Shown here: positions 45,102-55,369 of the stretch, piece after piece
How positions within the stretch are numbered: position 1 is the first letter of the stretch
Layout of the letters: every line of letters begins with the position of its first letter
DNA from: Pseudomonadota bacterium
GTDB lineage: Bacteria; Pseudomonadota; Alphaproteobacteria; Sphingomonadales; Sphingomonadaceae
DNA length: 64,000 bases
NCBI GenBank assembly: GCA_020160755.1
Contig: JAIUPN010000010.1
Span: 1-64,000, forward strand
Reading direction: 5' to 3'
Position numbers and translations under genes: made by a program
Notes under the pieces: generated by a model
Database searches by the model: none
Told to the model about the DNA's origin: nothing
What the model saw: the letters and a program-made list of their open reading frames with translations, nothing else

Positions 45102-47246
45102 CTAGAAACGATAGTCCCAGCCGAGCGTGAAGGTCCGCCCGCGCCCGGTAAAGAAGCGGGCATTGTCGGTCGCCGCCACGGTCGAACGGATCGTCTGGCT
45201 GTTATAGGTGACATAGTCGACATCGAACAGGTTGGAGGCGGCCAGCGTGATCCCGCCGAGGCGCGGCAGGTCATAGCGCAGCACGGCATCGGTCAGCGTG
45301 TAGCCGGAAAAAGCGGTGTTGGCCGGGGCACCGTCGAATTTGCGGTCGAGATAGAGGCCCGCCTGTACCCGTGCGGACACTGGCCCGCTGTTGTAGCTGG
45401 CCCAGAGGTTGACGCGGTCGGGCGAAATATTCGCGCCGTCGAGGTCGATATCGACCTTGTCGTCCTTGTTGCTGTCCGTGCGGCCGGACAGATGGGCATA
45501 GCCGGTGCCAAGCTTCAGCCCGTCCACCGGAAGCTCGACCGCAAGATTGATTTCGAAACCCTGGATTTCGATGCGCTGGCGCTGAACATCATAGACCCCG
45601 GCGCTGTTCATGACCAACAGCCCGCCATCTTTCGATGTCGACCAGAAATAGGATGCGCTGGCATCGAGCGGCCCGCGCTTGATTTCGATGCCGACCTCGC
45701 GGTTGTTGGAAATGACCGGGGTGACGTTGACATCTTCGATACGGAAATTCGGCTGGGTCCTGCCGTTGACCGACCGCAGAATGCGGCCGACGTCGGCGAT
45801 CGAATAGCCTTCGGCATAGCTGGCATAGGCGCGGATGCCCTGCGCAGGCTCGAAAATCAGGCCGCCATTGATCAGCAGGTCCTTGAAATTGCGGGTGCCG
45901 CCGCTGACGCGCGCCGAATTATAGGAGGCCAGCGTCACAAAATCGTCGACCTTGAGCTGGCCATTTTCCCAGCGTGCTCCACCCGCAACGCGGACCATGC
46001 CGTCGAACAGCTTCAGATTGGCCTGACCGAAGGGGGCGAGCGTGCGGAAGGTGGTGGGCGGGACCCAATAGCGCGCCGTCGCGATCATCTCCTGCTGCGT
46101 CTTGTCCCACATCGAGTCGAAGCCGAGCGTGAGGTTGAGCGCGTCGAAAAACTGCCGTTCATAGCTGACGCGCGCGCCCAGCTTGCGCGAGCGGTTCGCC
46201 GACTGGTCGAACAAGGTGCCGATGGGTGCGATGCTGGCGTCCTGGAAGGTGGCGCTTATATCGCCGCCGAAAATATCGCGCGACCGGTTGAAAAAGGCCT
46301 GAAAGATCAGGTTGCCGCCGCCGAGATCGGTATCGGTCAGCGTCAGATTGACGGTTTCGACGCGGTTCGAGGCGGCTTCGCCCTGTATGTTACCGCGCCG
46401 CGAGCTGGTGGGAAGGCCGGTCGTCCGGTTGCCCGCGACCTGCACCCAGTCGCCATTGCCCTCGAGGTTAAAGCGCGTACCGAAGAGTTCGATTCGCGCG
46501 GTCGACGACAGGTCGTAACCCAGTCGCGCAAAGAAGCTGAGGCTCTTACTGTCCTGAACATCGCCCTGCGTATTGTCGATGCCCACGCGGCGGCCCGCAC
46601 CGTCATAATAAAGGCCGCGCGTTTCATAGGCGACGCCGCCGGTCACGTCGAACGCGCCCTGACGATAGGCGAGCAGTCCGCCGAGCTTGCCGCCAAAGCT
46701 GCTGCTTTCAAAGTTACCCGTCGATCCCTGCACCAGCGCGCGGCCCGAGAGGCCGTCTTCGCGCGGAGCCTTGATCACCACCTGATTGACCACGCCACCG
46801 GTCGCGCCAATCCCCTGCAAGGCGTTCGATCCATAGATCAGCTCGACGCGATCGAGGAAAAAGGGATCGATCGTATAGCCATCGCGCGATCCATCGCGGA
46901 TCGGGGTCGATTGCGGGATGCCGTTGATCGCATAGAGCGGCGAGCGCCCGCGCAGCGTCTCGCCCGAACCCGAGAGTTTCTGGCGCGTCGGCGAGAAGCT
47001 GGGAGTCAGGTTCGCGACCGCATCGATGACCGATCCCGAGACCGCCACCTGTTGATCCAGACTGTCCCCGGAAATGACATCGATCGTCAGCGGCAGCGCA
47101 TTGGGCGGCAGAACCGTACGCGCGGCGGTGACGACGATGGTCTCGCCGGGCGCAGTGCCCTCGTCGACGGGGGCGTTATCCTGCGCGAAGGCGGGCGACG
47201 AAATCGCGGTGCTGAGCAGCGCGGCGGCGACAATCTTGCGAATCAT
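45102..47246 (-). CDS. TonB-dependent receptor, iron locus 2
   Basis: A 714-residue outer-membrane receptor from the ATG at 47246 (AGGAG upstream). Signal peptide to SPAFAQ; plug domain with ETIVVTAARTVLPPNALPLTID, LRGRSPLYAINGIPQ and VELIYGSNALQGIGATGGVV; barrel ending in TLGWDYRF. This resembles ferric-siderophore or ferric-citrate-like receptors; the ligand is not readable. It is first in an operon with a PepSY protein and has a Fur-like site upstream. Confidence 0.92.
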   Translation of the reverse strand: MIRKIVAAALLSTAISSPAFAQDNAPVDEGTAPGETIVVTAARTVLPPNALPLTIDVISGDSLDQQVAVSGSVIDAVANLTPSFSPTRQKLSGSGETLRGRSPLYAINGIPQSTPIRDGSRDGYTIDPFFLDRVELIYGSNALQGIGATGGVVNQVVIKAPREDGLSGRALVQGSTGNFESSSFGGKLGGLLAYRQGAFDVTGGVAYETRGLYYDGAGRRVGIDNTQGDVQDSKSLSFFARLGYDLSSTARIELFGTRFNLEGNGDWVQVAGNRTTGLPTSSRRGNIQGEAASNRVETVNLTLTDTDLGGGNLIFQAFFNRSRDIFGGDISATFQDASIAPIGTLFDQSANRSRKLGARVSYERQFFDALNLTLGFDSMWDKTQQEMIATARYWVPPTTFRTLAPFGQANLKLFDGMVRVAGGARWENGQLKVDDFVTLASYNSARVSGGTRNFKDLLINGGLIFEPAQGIRAYASYAEGYSIADVGRILRSVNGRTQPNFRIEDVNVTPVISNNREVGIEIKRGPLDASASYFWSTSKDGGLLVMNSAGVYDVQRQRIEIQGFEINLAVELPVDGLKLGTGYAHLSGRTDSNKDDKVDIDLDGANISPDRVNLWASYNSGPVSARVQAGLYLDRKFDGAPANTAFSGYTLTDAVLRYDLPRLGGITLAASNLFDVDYVTYNSQTIRSTVAATDNARFFTGRGRTFTLGWDYRF

Positions 47247-47274
47247 TCTCAACTCCTGTTCGCAGGGGCCGCTA

Positions 47275-47291
47275 ATGAGAGCAATTCGCAT
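47275..47291. promoter_or_regulatory. Candidate Fur/iron box upstream of TonB receptor
   Basis: ATGAGAGCAATTCGCAT, about 30-45 bases before the receptor's start, is an imperfect palindrome whose outer ATGaGA/TCgCAT halves fit alphaproteobacterial Fur boxes. Confidence 0.4.
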
Positions 47292-47388
47292 AAGCAAGAA
47301 AAAAGCCGCGTTGCAGTGACCATTGTCCATTTCGCCCGGAGCGTGGAAAAATCGCCACAGTGCCGAAAAGCGCGCTATCAGCTTGGCG

Positions 47389-49689
47389 ATGCGGGAAAAG
47401 GAACTGCGCTTCGCCCTGATTTGCTACGGCGGCATCAGCCTCGCCGTCTATATGCACGGGATCACGAAAGAGGTCTGGCGGCTCGCCGCGGCGTCACGCG
47501 CTTTCCACGATGGTGCGCCGCTGACCGGTGCGGGCGCGGTCTATGGCGACCTGCTGGCGGCGATCGCGGCGCGCAGCAATGTGCAGTTGCGCGTGCTTGC
47601 CGACATCGTCGCGGGCGCGAGCGCGGGGGGCATCAACGGTATTTTCCTCGCGCGCGCGCTGGCGACGGGGCAATCGCTCGACCCGCTCACCGACCTGTGG
47701 CTCGACAGCGCCGATGTCGACCGGCTGATCGATCCCGACGCGCGGCCGCTGTCGGCGGCGACCAAATTCTGGGCGGTGCCGATCGCCGGCTGGATGATGA
47801 AGAAGCGCGGCAATGCCATCGACCGCACCGTCGGCGAAGGCGCACAGCACGAGGTGCGTGCGAAGCTGTCGCGTTTTGTGCGCGCCCGCTGGTTCGAGCC
47901 GCCCTTTGGCGGCGAAACCTTCACCAACCTGTTGTTCGACGCGTTCGACGCGATGGATGCGGGGCCGCGCGGGCCGGTGCTCGTGCCGGGCGGGCAGCCC
48001 GTCGACCTGTTCGTGTCGGTCACCGATTTTGCCGGGCACAGCGTGCCGCTGGCGCTCAATAGCCCGGCGCGGGTGACCGAGGACGAGCACCGGCTGATGC
48101 TCCATTTTCGCGAGGACAGCCGGACGGGCGCGCGGCTCGACGACGTGCCGGGGCTGGTCGGGGCGGCGCGCGCGACGGCGAGCTTCCCCGGTGCCTTCCC
48201 GCCCTTCACGCTGCGCGAACTCGATCGCGTGCTCGGTGCGCGGCAGGTCGCATGGCCGGGGCGCGAAGCGTTCATCCGCACGCAGCTTCCCGCGGGCGGC
48301 GAAAGCGACCCCGCCGACCGCGTGCTGATCGACGGATCGGTCCTCGCGAACGCGCCCTTCCGGCCGGCGATCGCGGCGCTCAAGCAGCGCCCGGCGCGGC
48401 GTGAGATCGACCGCCGCTTCGTCTATATCGACCCCAAGCCCGATTACCGGTCGATCAGTTTCGGCAAGCCGGCGGCCGAAGAGGCGCAACTGCCGGGCTT
48501 TCTTCCGACGATCCTCGGCGCGCTGTCCGAAATCCCGCGCGAGCAGCCGATTCGCGAGAATGTCGAAGCGATCGAGGGCATGTCGCGCCGCATCCGCCGG
48601 ATGCAGCACATCGTCGACGCGATGAAGGTCGAGGTCGAAGAACAGGTCGCGGCGCTGTTCGGCACGACCTTCTTTCTCGACACGCCGACGGTGGCGCGGC
48701 TCGAAAAATGGCGCGCGAAAGCGCAGGATCAGGCGTCGGCGCGCGCGGGCTTCGCTTATGCGCCCTATGGTCACCTCAAACTGTCGGCGGTGATCGAGGA
48801 ACTGGCAAGCCTGATCGATCGACTGTTGCCGCCCGAGGGCGCGGTTCATCAGGCCAATCCGCGCCTTGCGTTGTGGGACGAAGCGCGCGCGCGCGGTCTC
48901 GACCGGATTTCGGGCAAGCGTGGCGCGGGGGCGAGCGGTGACGCCATCGTCTTTTTCCGCACCCATGACCTGGGTTTTCGCATCCGCCGCCTGCGTTTCC
49001 TCGCGCGCGAACTCGACACCGCGGTCGAGGCGACGCGCGACGGGCGCGACCCGGTGTGCGAGGACATGCGCGAGGCGATCTTCACCGCGCTCGGCCTCTA
49101 TCTCGACCGGCAGGGCGACAGCTGGCTCGCCGACCTCGATCTGCCCGCCGACGCCGGACCCGGCGACTGGATCGATGCGATCGCGGCACGGCGCGATCTG
49201 CGCGCGGTCGACAGCGAGGCCGACGCGCTGATTGCGGCGGGGCTGTCGGCGATGCCGAAGGACGACCGGCGGACGCTCCTGCTCGCCTATCTCGGCTATC
49301 CCTTTTACGACATCGCGACGCTGCCGCTGCTGCAAGGCGAGGGGTTCGACGAGTTCGACCCGATCAAGATCGACCGCATCTCGCCCTCGGACGCGACCGC
49401 AATCCGTATCGGCGGCGCGGCGGCGATGCTCAAGGGCGTCGAGTTCAACAGCTTCGGCGCCTTCTTCAGCCGCGCGTACCGCGAGAATGACTATCTGTGG
49501 GGCCGTCTCCACGGCGCCGACCGGCTGATCGATATCGTGGCGTCGAGCGTTACGGGTGACGGCGCGCTGGCGGGCGAGGAGCTGAAGGCGATCAAGCGCC
49601 GCGCCTTCCACGCCATCCTCGACGAGGAAGAGGAGCGCTTGCCGAAGGTGAAGGCATTGATCGACGAGTTGCGGGTCGAGATCGGATAA
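47389..49689 (+). CDS. Patatin-related lipase/acyl hydrolase
   Basis: A 766-residue protein from the ATG at 47389. The patatin catalytic domain (about 5-330) has the oxyanion loop CYGGISLAVYMHG, the nucleophile Ser78 in GASAGG and the Asp dyad in DGSVLANAP. The long C-terminal part is helical (TIGR03607/DUF3376-like patatin-related proteins). It lacks a signal peptide. It should hydrolyse acyl lipids in the cytoplasm or at the membrane; substrate unknown. A paired REP-like repeat follows. Confidence 0.9.
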   Translation: MREKELRFALICYGGISLAVYMHGITKEVWRLAAASRAFHDGAPLTGAGAVYGDLLAAIAARSNVQLRVLADIVAGASAGGINGIFLARALATGQSLDPLTDLWLDSADVDRLIDPDARPLSAATKFWAVPIAGWMMKKRGNAIDRTVGEGAQHEVRAKLSRFVRARWFEPPFGGETFTNLLFDAFDAMDAGPRGPVLVPGGQPVDLFVSVTDFAGHSVPLALNSPARVTEDEHRLMLHFREDSRTGARLDDVPGLVGAARATASFPGAFPPFTLRELDRVLGARQVAWPGREAFIRTQLPAGGESDPADRVLIDGSVLANAPFRPAIAALKQRPARREIDRRFVYIDPKPDYRSISFGKPAAEEAQLPGFLPTILGALSEIPREQPIRENVEAIEGMSRRIRRMQHIVDAMKVEVEEQVAALFGTTFFLDTPTVARLEKWRAKAQDQASARAGFAYAPYGHLKLSAVIEELASLIDRLLPPEGAVHQANPRLALWDEARARGLDRISGKRGAGASGDAIVFFRTHDLGFRIRRLRFLARELDTAVEATRDGRDPVCEDMREAIFTALGLYLDRQGDSWLADLDLPADAGPGDWIDAIAARRDLRAVDSEADALIAAGLSAMPKDDRRTLLLAYLGYPFYDIATLPLLQGEGFDEFDPIKIDRISPSDATAIRIGGAAAMLKGVEFNSFGAFFSRAYRENDYLWGRLHGADRLIDIVASSVTGDGALAGEELKAIKRRAFHAILDEEEERLPKVKALIDELRVEIG

Positions 49690-49696
49690 TTTCATT

Positions 49697-49774
49697 CGTC
49701 ATCCCCGCGAAAGCGGGGACCCAGTGGCTACCGTCGCTTGCTCAAACTGGGTTCCCGCTTTCGCGGGAATGACG
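49697..49774. repeat. Paired REP-like inverted repeat
   Basis: CGTCATCCCCGCGAAAGCGGGG plus ACCCAGT (49697-49725) is mirrored by ACTGGGTTCCCGC...GGGAATGACG (49746-49774). Each half contains its own hairpin (CCCCGC-GAAA-GCGGGG), and the two halves can also pair with each other across a 20-base spacer. This is a familiar dispersed extragenic palindrome in sphingomonads. It lies between convergent genes and may also stop transcription. Confidence 0.75.
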
Positions 49775-49796
49775 AGATTTAGTATGGTGACGGAAA

Positions 49797-50924
49797 TCAG
49801 TCCGTCAGATCGTCCCACATTTCCTTGATGCGGCCGAAAAAGCCCTGGCTTGCGGGGCACTCTTCGCCCGTTTCGGTCTCGCGAAACTCGCAGAGCAGTT
49901 CCTTCTGCCGCGCGGTCAGCTTCGTCGGCGTCTCGACGTCGATCTGGACGACGAGGTCGCCATGGCCGCGGCCGTTGAGCACCGGCATACCGGCGCCGCG
50001 CTGGCGGAGCTGCTTGCCCGACTGGATGCCCGCGGGGATCGTGATATCGTGCTTCTGGCCGTCGAGGCCGGGGATAGCGATTTCGCCGCCGAGCGCCGCG
50101 GTGGTGAAACTGATCGGCGCGCGGGTGAAGAGCGTCGTGCCCTCGCGCTCGAACACCTTGTGCCGCGCCATGTGGAGGAAGATGTAGAGGTCGCCCGGCG
50201 CCGCGCCGCGTGCGCCGCTCTCGCCCTCGCCCGACAGGCGGATGCGCGTGCCTTCGTCGACCCCGGCAGGGATGTTGACGGTCAGCGTCTTGCGCCGGTC
50301 GACGCGGCCTTCGCCGTGGCAGCTGTGGCACGGGTCGGCGATGACCTCGCCCGCGCCCTGACAGGTCGGGCAGGTGCGCTCGACCATGAAAAAGCCCTGC
50401 TGCGCGCGTACCTTGCCGTGGCCGGCGCAGGTTTGGCAGCGATTGGTCTGCGTGCCCGGCTTCGCGCCCGATCCGTCGCACGTTTCGCAGCGCGCCGCGA
50501 CGTCGACCTGGATCTCGCGCGTGACGCCGGTGAAGGCGTCTTCGAGGCGGATTTCCATGTCGTAACGGAGGTCGGCGCCGCGCGCGGGGCCGCGCTGCTG
50601 GCGGCCGCCGCCGAATGCCGATCCGAAGATCGATTCGAAAATATCGCCGATGTCGCCGAAATCGGCATTGCCGCCCCCGCCGAAACCGCCCGCGCCATTG
50701 ACCCCGTCCTTGCCGAACCGGTCGTAGGCCGCACGCTTCTGCGGATCCTTCAGGCAGTCATAGGCTTCGCTGATCGCCTTGAAGCGCGCCTCGCTGTTGT
50801 CGCACCCCGGATTCTTGTCGGGGTGATATTTCATCGCAAGCTTGCGGTAGCTCGCTTTCAGCGCGGCATCGTCGGCGGTGCGCTCGACTTCGAGCAGTTC
50901 GTAATAATCGATGTCGAGTGACAT
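49797..50924 (-). CDS. dnaJ: Chaperone DnaJ
   Basis: A 375-residue type I J-protein that delivers substrates to DnaK and stimulates its ATPase. The J domain (1-70) has the HPD motif in MKYHPDKNPG. The Gly/Phe region (about 75-110) is followed by four zinc repeats (CETCDGSGA, CQTCAGHGK, CPTCQGAGE, CHSCHGEGR) and the C-terminal substrate domains. The gene lies 63 bases behind dnaK with a strong hairpin between them. Confidence 0.97.
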   Translation of the reverse strand: MSLDIDYYELLEVERTADDAALKASYRKLAMKYHPDKNPGCDNSEARFKAISEAYDCLKDPQKRAAYDRFGKDGVNGAGGFGGGGNADFGDIGDIFESIFGSAFGGGRQQRGPARGADLRYDMEIRLEDAFTGVTREIQVDVAARCETCDGSGAKPGTQTNRCQTCAGHGKVRAQQGFFMVERTCPTCQGAGEVIADPCHSCHGEGRVDRRKTLTVNIPAGVDEGTRIRLSGEGESGARGAAPGDLYIFLHMARHKVFEREGTTLFTRAPISFTTAALGGEIAIPGLDGQKHDITIPAGIQSGKQLRQRGAGMPVLNGRGHGDLVVQIDVETPTKLTARQKELLCEFRETETGEECPASQGFFGRIKEMWDDLTD

Positions 50925-50948
50925 AGGTCAACAGGCCCCGTCCGGCCC

Positions 50949-50975
50949 GCCGGACCCGCGGGTGGCGGGTCCGGC
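50949..50975 (-). terminator. Perfect hairpin between dnaK and dnaJ
   Basis: GCCGGACCCGC (50949-50959) and GCGGGTCCGGC (50965-50975) form an 11-base perfect stem with loop GGGTG. No T run follows, so it is likelier to attenuate or stabilise mRNA than fully end transcription, setting DnaK above DnaJ. Confidence 0.55.
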
Positions 50976-50987
50976 AGGGGGAGTTTC

Positions 50988-52895
<1,908 letters not shown>

Positions 52896-52964
52896 TGATA
52901 TTACGTCCTTGTTGCTTCTGTGGCGCCCTGAAAAGGCACGCCGTCCATGGGTTCTATGGGCGCG

Positions 52965-52992
52965 ATATAGGTGCGCTAATCCTTGGCACAAG
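52965..52992 (-). promoter_or_regulatory. Candidate heat-shock (sigma-32) promoter of dnaK
   Basis: On the minus strand CTTGTG begins at 52992 and CTATAT covers 52970-52965, separated by 16 bases. CTTG with a following C-TATAT box matches the alphaproteobacterial sigma-32 pattern. It would start transcription about 60 bases before dnaK. Confidence 0.5.
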
Positions 52993-53050
52993 GGCTTTCA
53001 GGGCTTATCGAGGGTCCGAAAATATCGCGCTTTTACGGAGTCCTCCCAAA

Positions 53051-53596
53051 ATGAAACCCTTCGCCCTTGCCGCTCTCGCCGCCACCGCGCTCAGCCTGAC
53101 CGGCTGCGGCGATAATCTGGTCGCCGCAAAGCCGCTCAATGTCGTCAGCGGGCATATCGTGATGGGCGCGACGCCCGACCGTCCCGCGGTGGGCTATTTC
53201 CGCGTCCAGGGCGGGCCGCAGCCGGTCCAGCTCGTCGCGGTGACCGCCGACCTCGCGCAGCGCGTCGAGATGCACGAGAGCGTCAAGGAAAACGGCGTCG
53301 TGACGATGAAGCCGCTGCTCCGCGCCGACGTTCCCGCCAAGGGCGAGCTGGTGTTCAAGCAGGGCGGCAAGCATCTGATGATCTGGGGCATCAACGGCGC
53401 GGCGGTGCGCGCGGGCAAGCTGCCGATGGCGTTCGTCTTCACCAACAACAATAATGAACGCATCCTCTTCGACATGGTGATCAAGCCCGCCGAGGGCGCG
53501 GAAGCCGTCGACCATGGCGCGATGGATCATGGTTCGATGGACGCTGCGGCGGAAAAGGGTGCCGAAAAGGCCGCCCCGGACGCCGCGAAGAAATAA
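53051..53596 (+). CDS. PCu(A)C-type periplasmic copper chaperone (lipoprotein)
   Basis: A 181-residue protein with lipobox LTGC (Cys19). The PCu(A)C copper site is visible: MHES, then VVTMKP, then KHLMIWG, giving the H-x(10)-M...H-x-M ligand set. The C-terminal tail is His/Met-rich (DHGAMDHGSMD), a possible extra copper site. Such proteins hand Cu(I) to cytochrome oxidase assembly factors. GGAG precedes the ATG. Divergent from dnaK. Confidence 0.92.
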   Translation: MKPFALAALAATALSLTGCGDNLVAAKPLNVVSGHIVMGATPDRPAVGYFRVQGGPQPVQLVAVTADLAQRVEMHESVKENGVVTMKPLLRADVPAKGELVFKQGGKHLMIWGINGAAVRAGKLPMAFVFTNNNNERILFDMVIKPAEGAEAVDHGAMDHGSMDAAAEKGAEKAAPDAAKK

Positions 53597-53602
53597 GCGT
53601 CG

Positions 53603-54079
53603 GTGCCGCGTCCGTCGCGACCCCTGACCCATGGCGAAATCGCGCTCGCCCGGACGGTGTTCGGCGACGCGATCGCCTATGACCGCGTGCGCGTGAACCA
53701 CCACAAGTGGATCTTCTTCCAGCCGCGCCATATCGTGATGGCGCCGATGGGCAGCCTGCATTTCAACCCGCACGGCGATCTCTATTGCGACGATTTCGCC
53801 GCGGCGTCGCAGCGATTGCAAGGGCTGTTCATCCACGAAATGACGCATGTGTGGCAGGCGCAGACGCGCGGGCGCTGGTATCTGGTGCTGATGCGCCATC
53901 CGTTCGCGACCTACAGCTACAGCCTCCGGCCGGGCTGGCTGCTCGAACGCTACGGACTCGAGCAGCAGGCGGAGATCGTCCGTCACTATTGGCTGCTCAC
54001 GCAGGGCATGGTCGTCGGCGGCGCGCCGGGGATCGACGCGTATCGCGCGATCCTGCCGTCATCGTGGGACCTTATATAG
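53603..54079 (+). CDS. Small HExxH protein (Vgr-related annotation in sphingomonads)
   Basis: A 158-residue protein starting at a GTG. HEMTH (His78, Glu79, His82) is a zinc-peptidase-type motif, followed by VWQAQTRGRWYLVL. No signal peptide. Sphingomonad genomes carry homologues often labelled 'Vgr-related', without evidence of function. It lies 6 bases after the copper chaperone gene and directly before a membrane protein gene, so the three form an operon. Confidence 0.75.
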   Translation: MPRPSRPLTHGEIALARTVFGDAIAYDRVRVNHHKWIFFQPRHIVMAPMGSLHFNPHGDLYCDDFAAASQRLQGLFIHEMTHVWQAQTRGRWYLVLMRHPFATYSYSLRPGWLLERYGLEQQAEIVRHYWLLTQGMVVGGAPGIDAYRAILPSSWDLI

Positions 54080-54652
54080 ATGGATGATTTCGAGTTCGTC
54101 TTTGCGCTCTACAGCCTGCTCCTCGGCCTCTCGATGGTCGAGCTGCTCGGCGGGCTCGGCCGGGCGATCGAGACGCGTTTCGCAGCGGAGGACAGCCGCG
54201 AAGCCTTTGCGATCGGCTGGCTGACCCCCTTGCTTGCGATCTTCGTGATGCTCGACCTGCTCTCCTTCTGGAGCGCGGCGTGGGTCGCGCGCGGTGATAT
54301 CGCGGTATCGAGCACCGCGCTGCTCGGGGTCGCAGCGTTCGCCAGCATCTATTTCCTCGCCGCGCGGCTGGTCTTCCCGTCGCATCCCGAGGGGTTCGCG
54401 AATCTCGACACGCATTATTTCCGCGTCCGGCGAATCATACTCGGTCTGCTGCTCGTGCTGCTGGCGGCGCAGCTTGGCTATTATGCGTCGCAGCCCGACC
54501 TCGCAGCGGCGCTCGCCCGCCCGGTCGCATGGGTCATGACCGTCGTGCTCGTTGCGCTGATGGTCGCGGCGATGTGGGTGAAGGATCGCCGCTGGAGCAT
54601 CGCGATCCTCGCGGCGCTCGTCCTGCGCTACGTCGTCATCTATCTGCTTTGA
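54080..54652 (+). CDS. Integral membrane protein of unknown function
   Basis: A 190-residue protein with about six helices (VFALYSLLLGLSMVELLGGL, TPLLAIFVMLDLLSFWSAAW and others) and a short cytoplasmic end. Its ATG immediately follows the stop of the HExxH gene. I do not recognise the family. Confidence 0.75.
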   Translation: MDDFEFVFALYSLLLGLSMVELLGGLGRAIETRFAAEDSREAFAIGWLTPLLAIFVMLDLLSFWSAAWVARGDIAVSSTALLGVAAFASIYFLAARLVFPSHPEGFANLDTHYFRVRRIILGLLLVLLAAQLGYYASQPDLAAALARPVAWVMTVVLVALMVAAMWVKDRRWSIAILAALVLRYVVIYLL

Positions 54653-54710
54653 CCGGCCCGGACGCCGCCGGAAATAGGCCGGAGGCGCGATGCGCCCCCG
54701 ACCCGATGAC

Positions 54711-54875
54711 TCAATGCTGCATGTCTCCATGATCGGGCTTTTCGTCACCCTTCCTGTCGCAGCAGCAACCGTCTTTCATTTCCTTGCAGCAGCAGGCCTT
54801 TTTCGGCTCTTCCGCAGCATGGGCGACGGTGGGGGTGGCCAGCGCAAGCGCCAGCCCGAGCAACATCTTCTTCAT
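54711..54875 (-). CDS. Small exported Cys-rich protein, probable metal binder
   Basis: A 54-residue precursor from the ATG at 54875, with AAGGAG at an ideal distance. The signal peptide ends at VAHA (residue about 20). The mature 34 residues hold two CCC clusters (Cys28-30, Cys37-39) and a His/Asp/Met-containing end. The spacing suggests soft-metal binding such as Cu(I). It follows a second Cys-rich exported protein in the same direction and lies near the copper chaperone operon. Not assigned to a known family. Confidence 0.7.
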   Translation of the reverse strand: MKKMLLGLALALATPTVAHAAEEPKKACCCKEMKDGCCCDRKGDEKPDHGDMQH

Positions 54876-54917
54876 ATAGTAACTCCTTAAAAAATTGCTG
54901 GATATTGAGGTCAGCAA

Positions 54918-55235
54918 TCAGGAGCGTGGTGGTTCGGCTTCGGGAGGCGACGTTACGCCGGTTAGCTGCAAGACCGGGCTTTCCGGTGGAAGCGTCTTCA
55001 CCGGGCGAACGGCGATGTCGGGCGCAGGACAGGCGATGGCAACGCATGGCGCCGCGCAATCTGGATGCGGCGCGACCGTCTTGTCCTTTGCCGGTCCGGA
55101 CATATCGCATCCGGTCATCGCCGGCATTTGGGTCCGGGCGAGGGCGATGTTGCAAAACGGGCTGCCCGGCCCCGCCGCAATCAGGATTGCAACGACGAGC
55201 GCGACGAGTGACCGGAAGGGGCGCCAGTGCATCAT
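54918..55235 (-). CDS. Exported Cys/Pro-rich protein of unknown function
   Basis: A 105-residue protein from tandem ATGs at 55235/55232. A hydrophobic N-terminal helix (SLVALVVAILIAAGPG) is a signal peptide or anchor. The rest has five Cys (FCNIAL, TGCDMSG, PDCAAPCVAIACP) and ends in a Pro-rich tail. It is 42 bases upstream of the Cys-rich peptide gene, so co-transcription and a joint role with metals is possible but unproven. Confidence 0.6.
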   Translation of the reverse strand: MMHWRPFRSLVALVVAILIAAGPGSPFCNIALARTQMPAMTGCDMSGPAKDKTVAPHPDCAAPCVAIACPAPDIAVRPVKTLPPESPVLQLTGVTSPPEAEPPRS

Positions 55236-55369
55236 GGAGCCGCCAATCATAGAGCAAGGCGCGTCGCAGACAATCCCGCCGCGAATTTTGCGCGTTCGGC
55301 AAGCCTCATTGTCCGGCGGGCCGAATTCTTTGCTGGCCAAGTCAGGCATGTTCGTCCTATGTTCCACCT

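Noticed and set aside
45492..49695. Long open frames opposite the second TonB receptor and the patatin gene
   Set aside because: They are low-information Arg/Asp/Ala frames antisense to recognised genes.
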